Source: a bacterium (GTDB taxonomy: Bacteria > Margulisbacteria > Marinamargulisbacteria > JABIPA01). From it: DNA of 64,000 nucleotides. The stretch covers positions 1 to 64,000 of the forward strand of contig JABIPA010000009.1 in the NCBI GenBank assembly GCA_018698675.1, read 5' to 3'. The first letter of the stretch is position 1. Every line of letters begins with the position of its first letter. This document shows, one piece after another, positions 62,782-64,000 of the stretch. The notes below the pieces were generated by a model, which made no database searches, was not told the DNA's origin, and was given only the letters and a program-made list of their open reading frames with translations. The translations under genes and the position numbers were made by a program.

Positions 62782-63028
62782 TTTTTTTCCTTTACTAACT
62801 CATTCGGTTTTTTAGTGGTCTGTAAATAATCTCTAATAATTTCGTAGTTGATTTCGGCATATTTTATATTAGAAATAAGTGTACCATGCCTTGTTATTTT
62901 TTAGATTAAAATTCATAAGGGATCTCTGATTCATTTGTTATTAAAAATCGGATATAGTGAACTTATTAAGTGAATTCAAAAATTTTGTTTTTAGTAGAGA
63001 TATAAATGATCGTAAGGAGATATGTATT

Positions 63029-64000
63029 GTGATTTTTAAAGTAATGGCTGTCGTTTGTGGAGTCACTGGAGATAAAGAGAGTATTGATTTCGGAAACGGT
63101 GAAAGCAACCTTTGGGATCCTTGGGAGATTATTGAAGAATATCAAGAAGGGCAGAGTGAAATAAATGATGAAGAATGGGAACTTCTTGGCGAGACATCTT
63201 CAGATTCTGGCAGTGATTCGGGAAAAATTAAACTTGAACAACCTATTCAAAAGCTTTCGGATTCTCCGATTCTTGATCCCGAAAAGTTAACTCAGATTTC
63301 TGTAGTAACTTCAAAAGCATCTCTGGACGATGTTAGCGATGATGAAGGGACAGACGAGGAAGTGGACGTTACTCGACAGCAAGTATTTTTTCAAGAACTT
63401 TTAGAGAAATCTCATTATAATTCCAGCGATTTGAATAAATTGTGCTTGATGCTTGAAGAAACGCCTGCCGACGGAAGTTCGTATGTTGGGGAACAATTCG
63501 TTCTTAACGATAATGAGGTTTCTAAAAAAATATTGATTCAGCAAAAAATTGAAGAGATTTCACATTCGATTTCTTCACCCATAATGAAAAGACTATTAGA
63601 AACATTTAATGAGACAAGTACAAAAGGCCTTCCTAGCTTTTCTGAAGGGGTATCTAAAGCTGATTCATTAATGAATGTTTCTTATGGAGATAGAGCCAGG
63701 TTATTTGGATCTAAATTTTCGGGGCTGTTTAGTCCAGAGGCCTTTGTAGATATTTGGAACAAAACGCAAGATACATTTCTTCAAATGGGACGTGATGTGG
63801 CGTTGCAGAACGTTGTACCTTTTGGCTGGAAAGTTTCTTCTTCGAGCCCCTATTCTGTGATATCTGAAAAAAATGAGACTCCTTCTAAGGCGCTTGATAC
63901 TTTTGTTCAGGGGCCTTCTTTGTTAACAGGTGATATGGGAAATCAATTGTCGTTATTATTTGGTCTTCGATTTATTTTGGGGAATAGGGCGTTTGATGAT
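63029..64000 (+). CDS. Hypothetical protein, partial (3' end runs off right edge)
   Basis: GTG 63029 with AAGGAGA SD; open to the window end (VIFKVMAVVCGVTGDKESIDFGNGESNLWDPWEIIEEYQEGQSE...); not in the ORF track because no stop lies in the window. Confidence 0.8.
   Translation, partial: MIFKVMAVVCGVTGDKESIDFGNGESNLWDPWEIIEEYQEGQSEINDEEWELLGETSSDSGSDSGKIKLEQPIQKLSDSPILDPEKLTQISVVTSKASLDDVSDDEGTDEEVDVTRQQVFFQELLEKSHYNSSDLNKLCLMLEETPADGSSYVGEQFVLNDNEVSKKILIQQKIEEISHSISSPIMKRLLETFNETSTKGLPSFSEGVSKADSLMNVSYGDRARLFGSKFSGLFSPEAFVDIWNKTQDTFLQMGRDVALQNVVPFGWKVSSSSPYSVISEKNETPSKALDTFVQGPSLLTGDMGNQLSLLFGLRFILGNRAFDD

Overview
AT-rich, densely coding bacterial DNA; no rRNA, tRNA, CRISPR array, phage module or transposase gene recognised. 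Taxonomy is not assigned. Main blocks: (1) A ~12 kb copper/heavy-metal cassette at 4.76-16.78 kb: Cys/His-rich secreted protein, CusC-, CusB- and CusA-type RND efflux, a DUF3347-like protein, a DUF2231-like membrane protein, a His-rich small protein, a CopA-type P1B-ATPase and a DUF302 protein. It is bounded by a ~220-235 bp INVERTED repeat pair (4757-4991 / 16541-16775), and each copy carries a near-identical 17-codon mini-ORF. (2) A minus-strand zinc/manganese-type uptake module (ABC permease, solute-binding protein, beta-barrel protein, small CxxCH protein), preceded by an unusual structured inverted repeat, then ilvE. (3) A ~31 kb tandem array (21.7-52.7 kb) of five paralogous, mostly giant (2042-2508 aa) proteins. 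They share a ~600 aa N-terminal domain, a long series of 'LLxxxxVxxLGxxxVxxLL' helical-looking repeats, a recurrent '(I/L/V)WP(L/P/M)' landmark and a nearly invariant C-terminal 'GGxNKEIWT' tail. I cannot match this family to a known one; it is the best candidate for an undescribed system. The first member is split by a single in-frame TAA. (4) Two paralogous proteins with an F-box-like N-terminal segment plus RCC1-like WG/GG repeats (1.4-3.1 kb and 52.7-54.4 kb), a eukaryote-like combination suggestive of effectors. (5) TetR regulator, REC-PAS-HK-pseudoREC kinase, MltG, TM2 protein, an HEXXH protein and several Ser/acidic-rich hypotheticals. Two genes running off the window edges (1-1182 minus, 63029-64000 plus) are missing from the supplied ORF track, and one gene (3347-4680) looks frameshifted at a G5 run.
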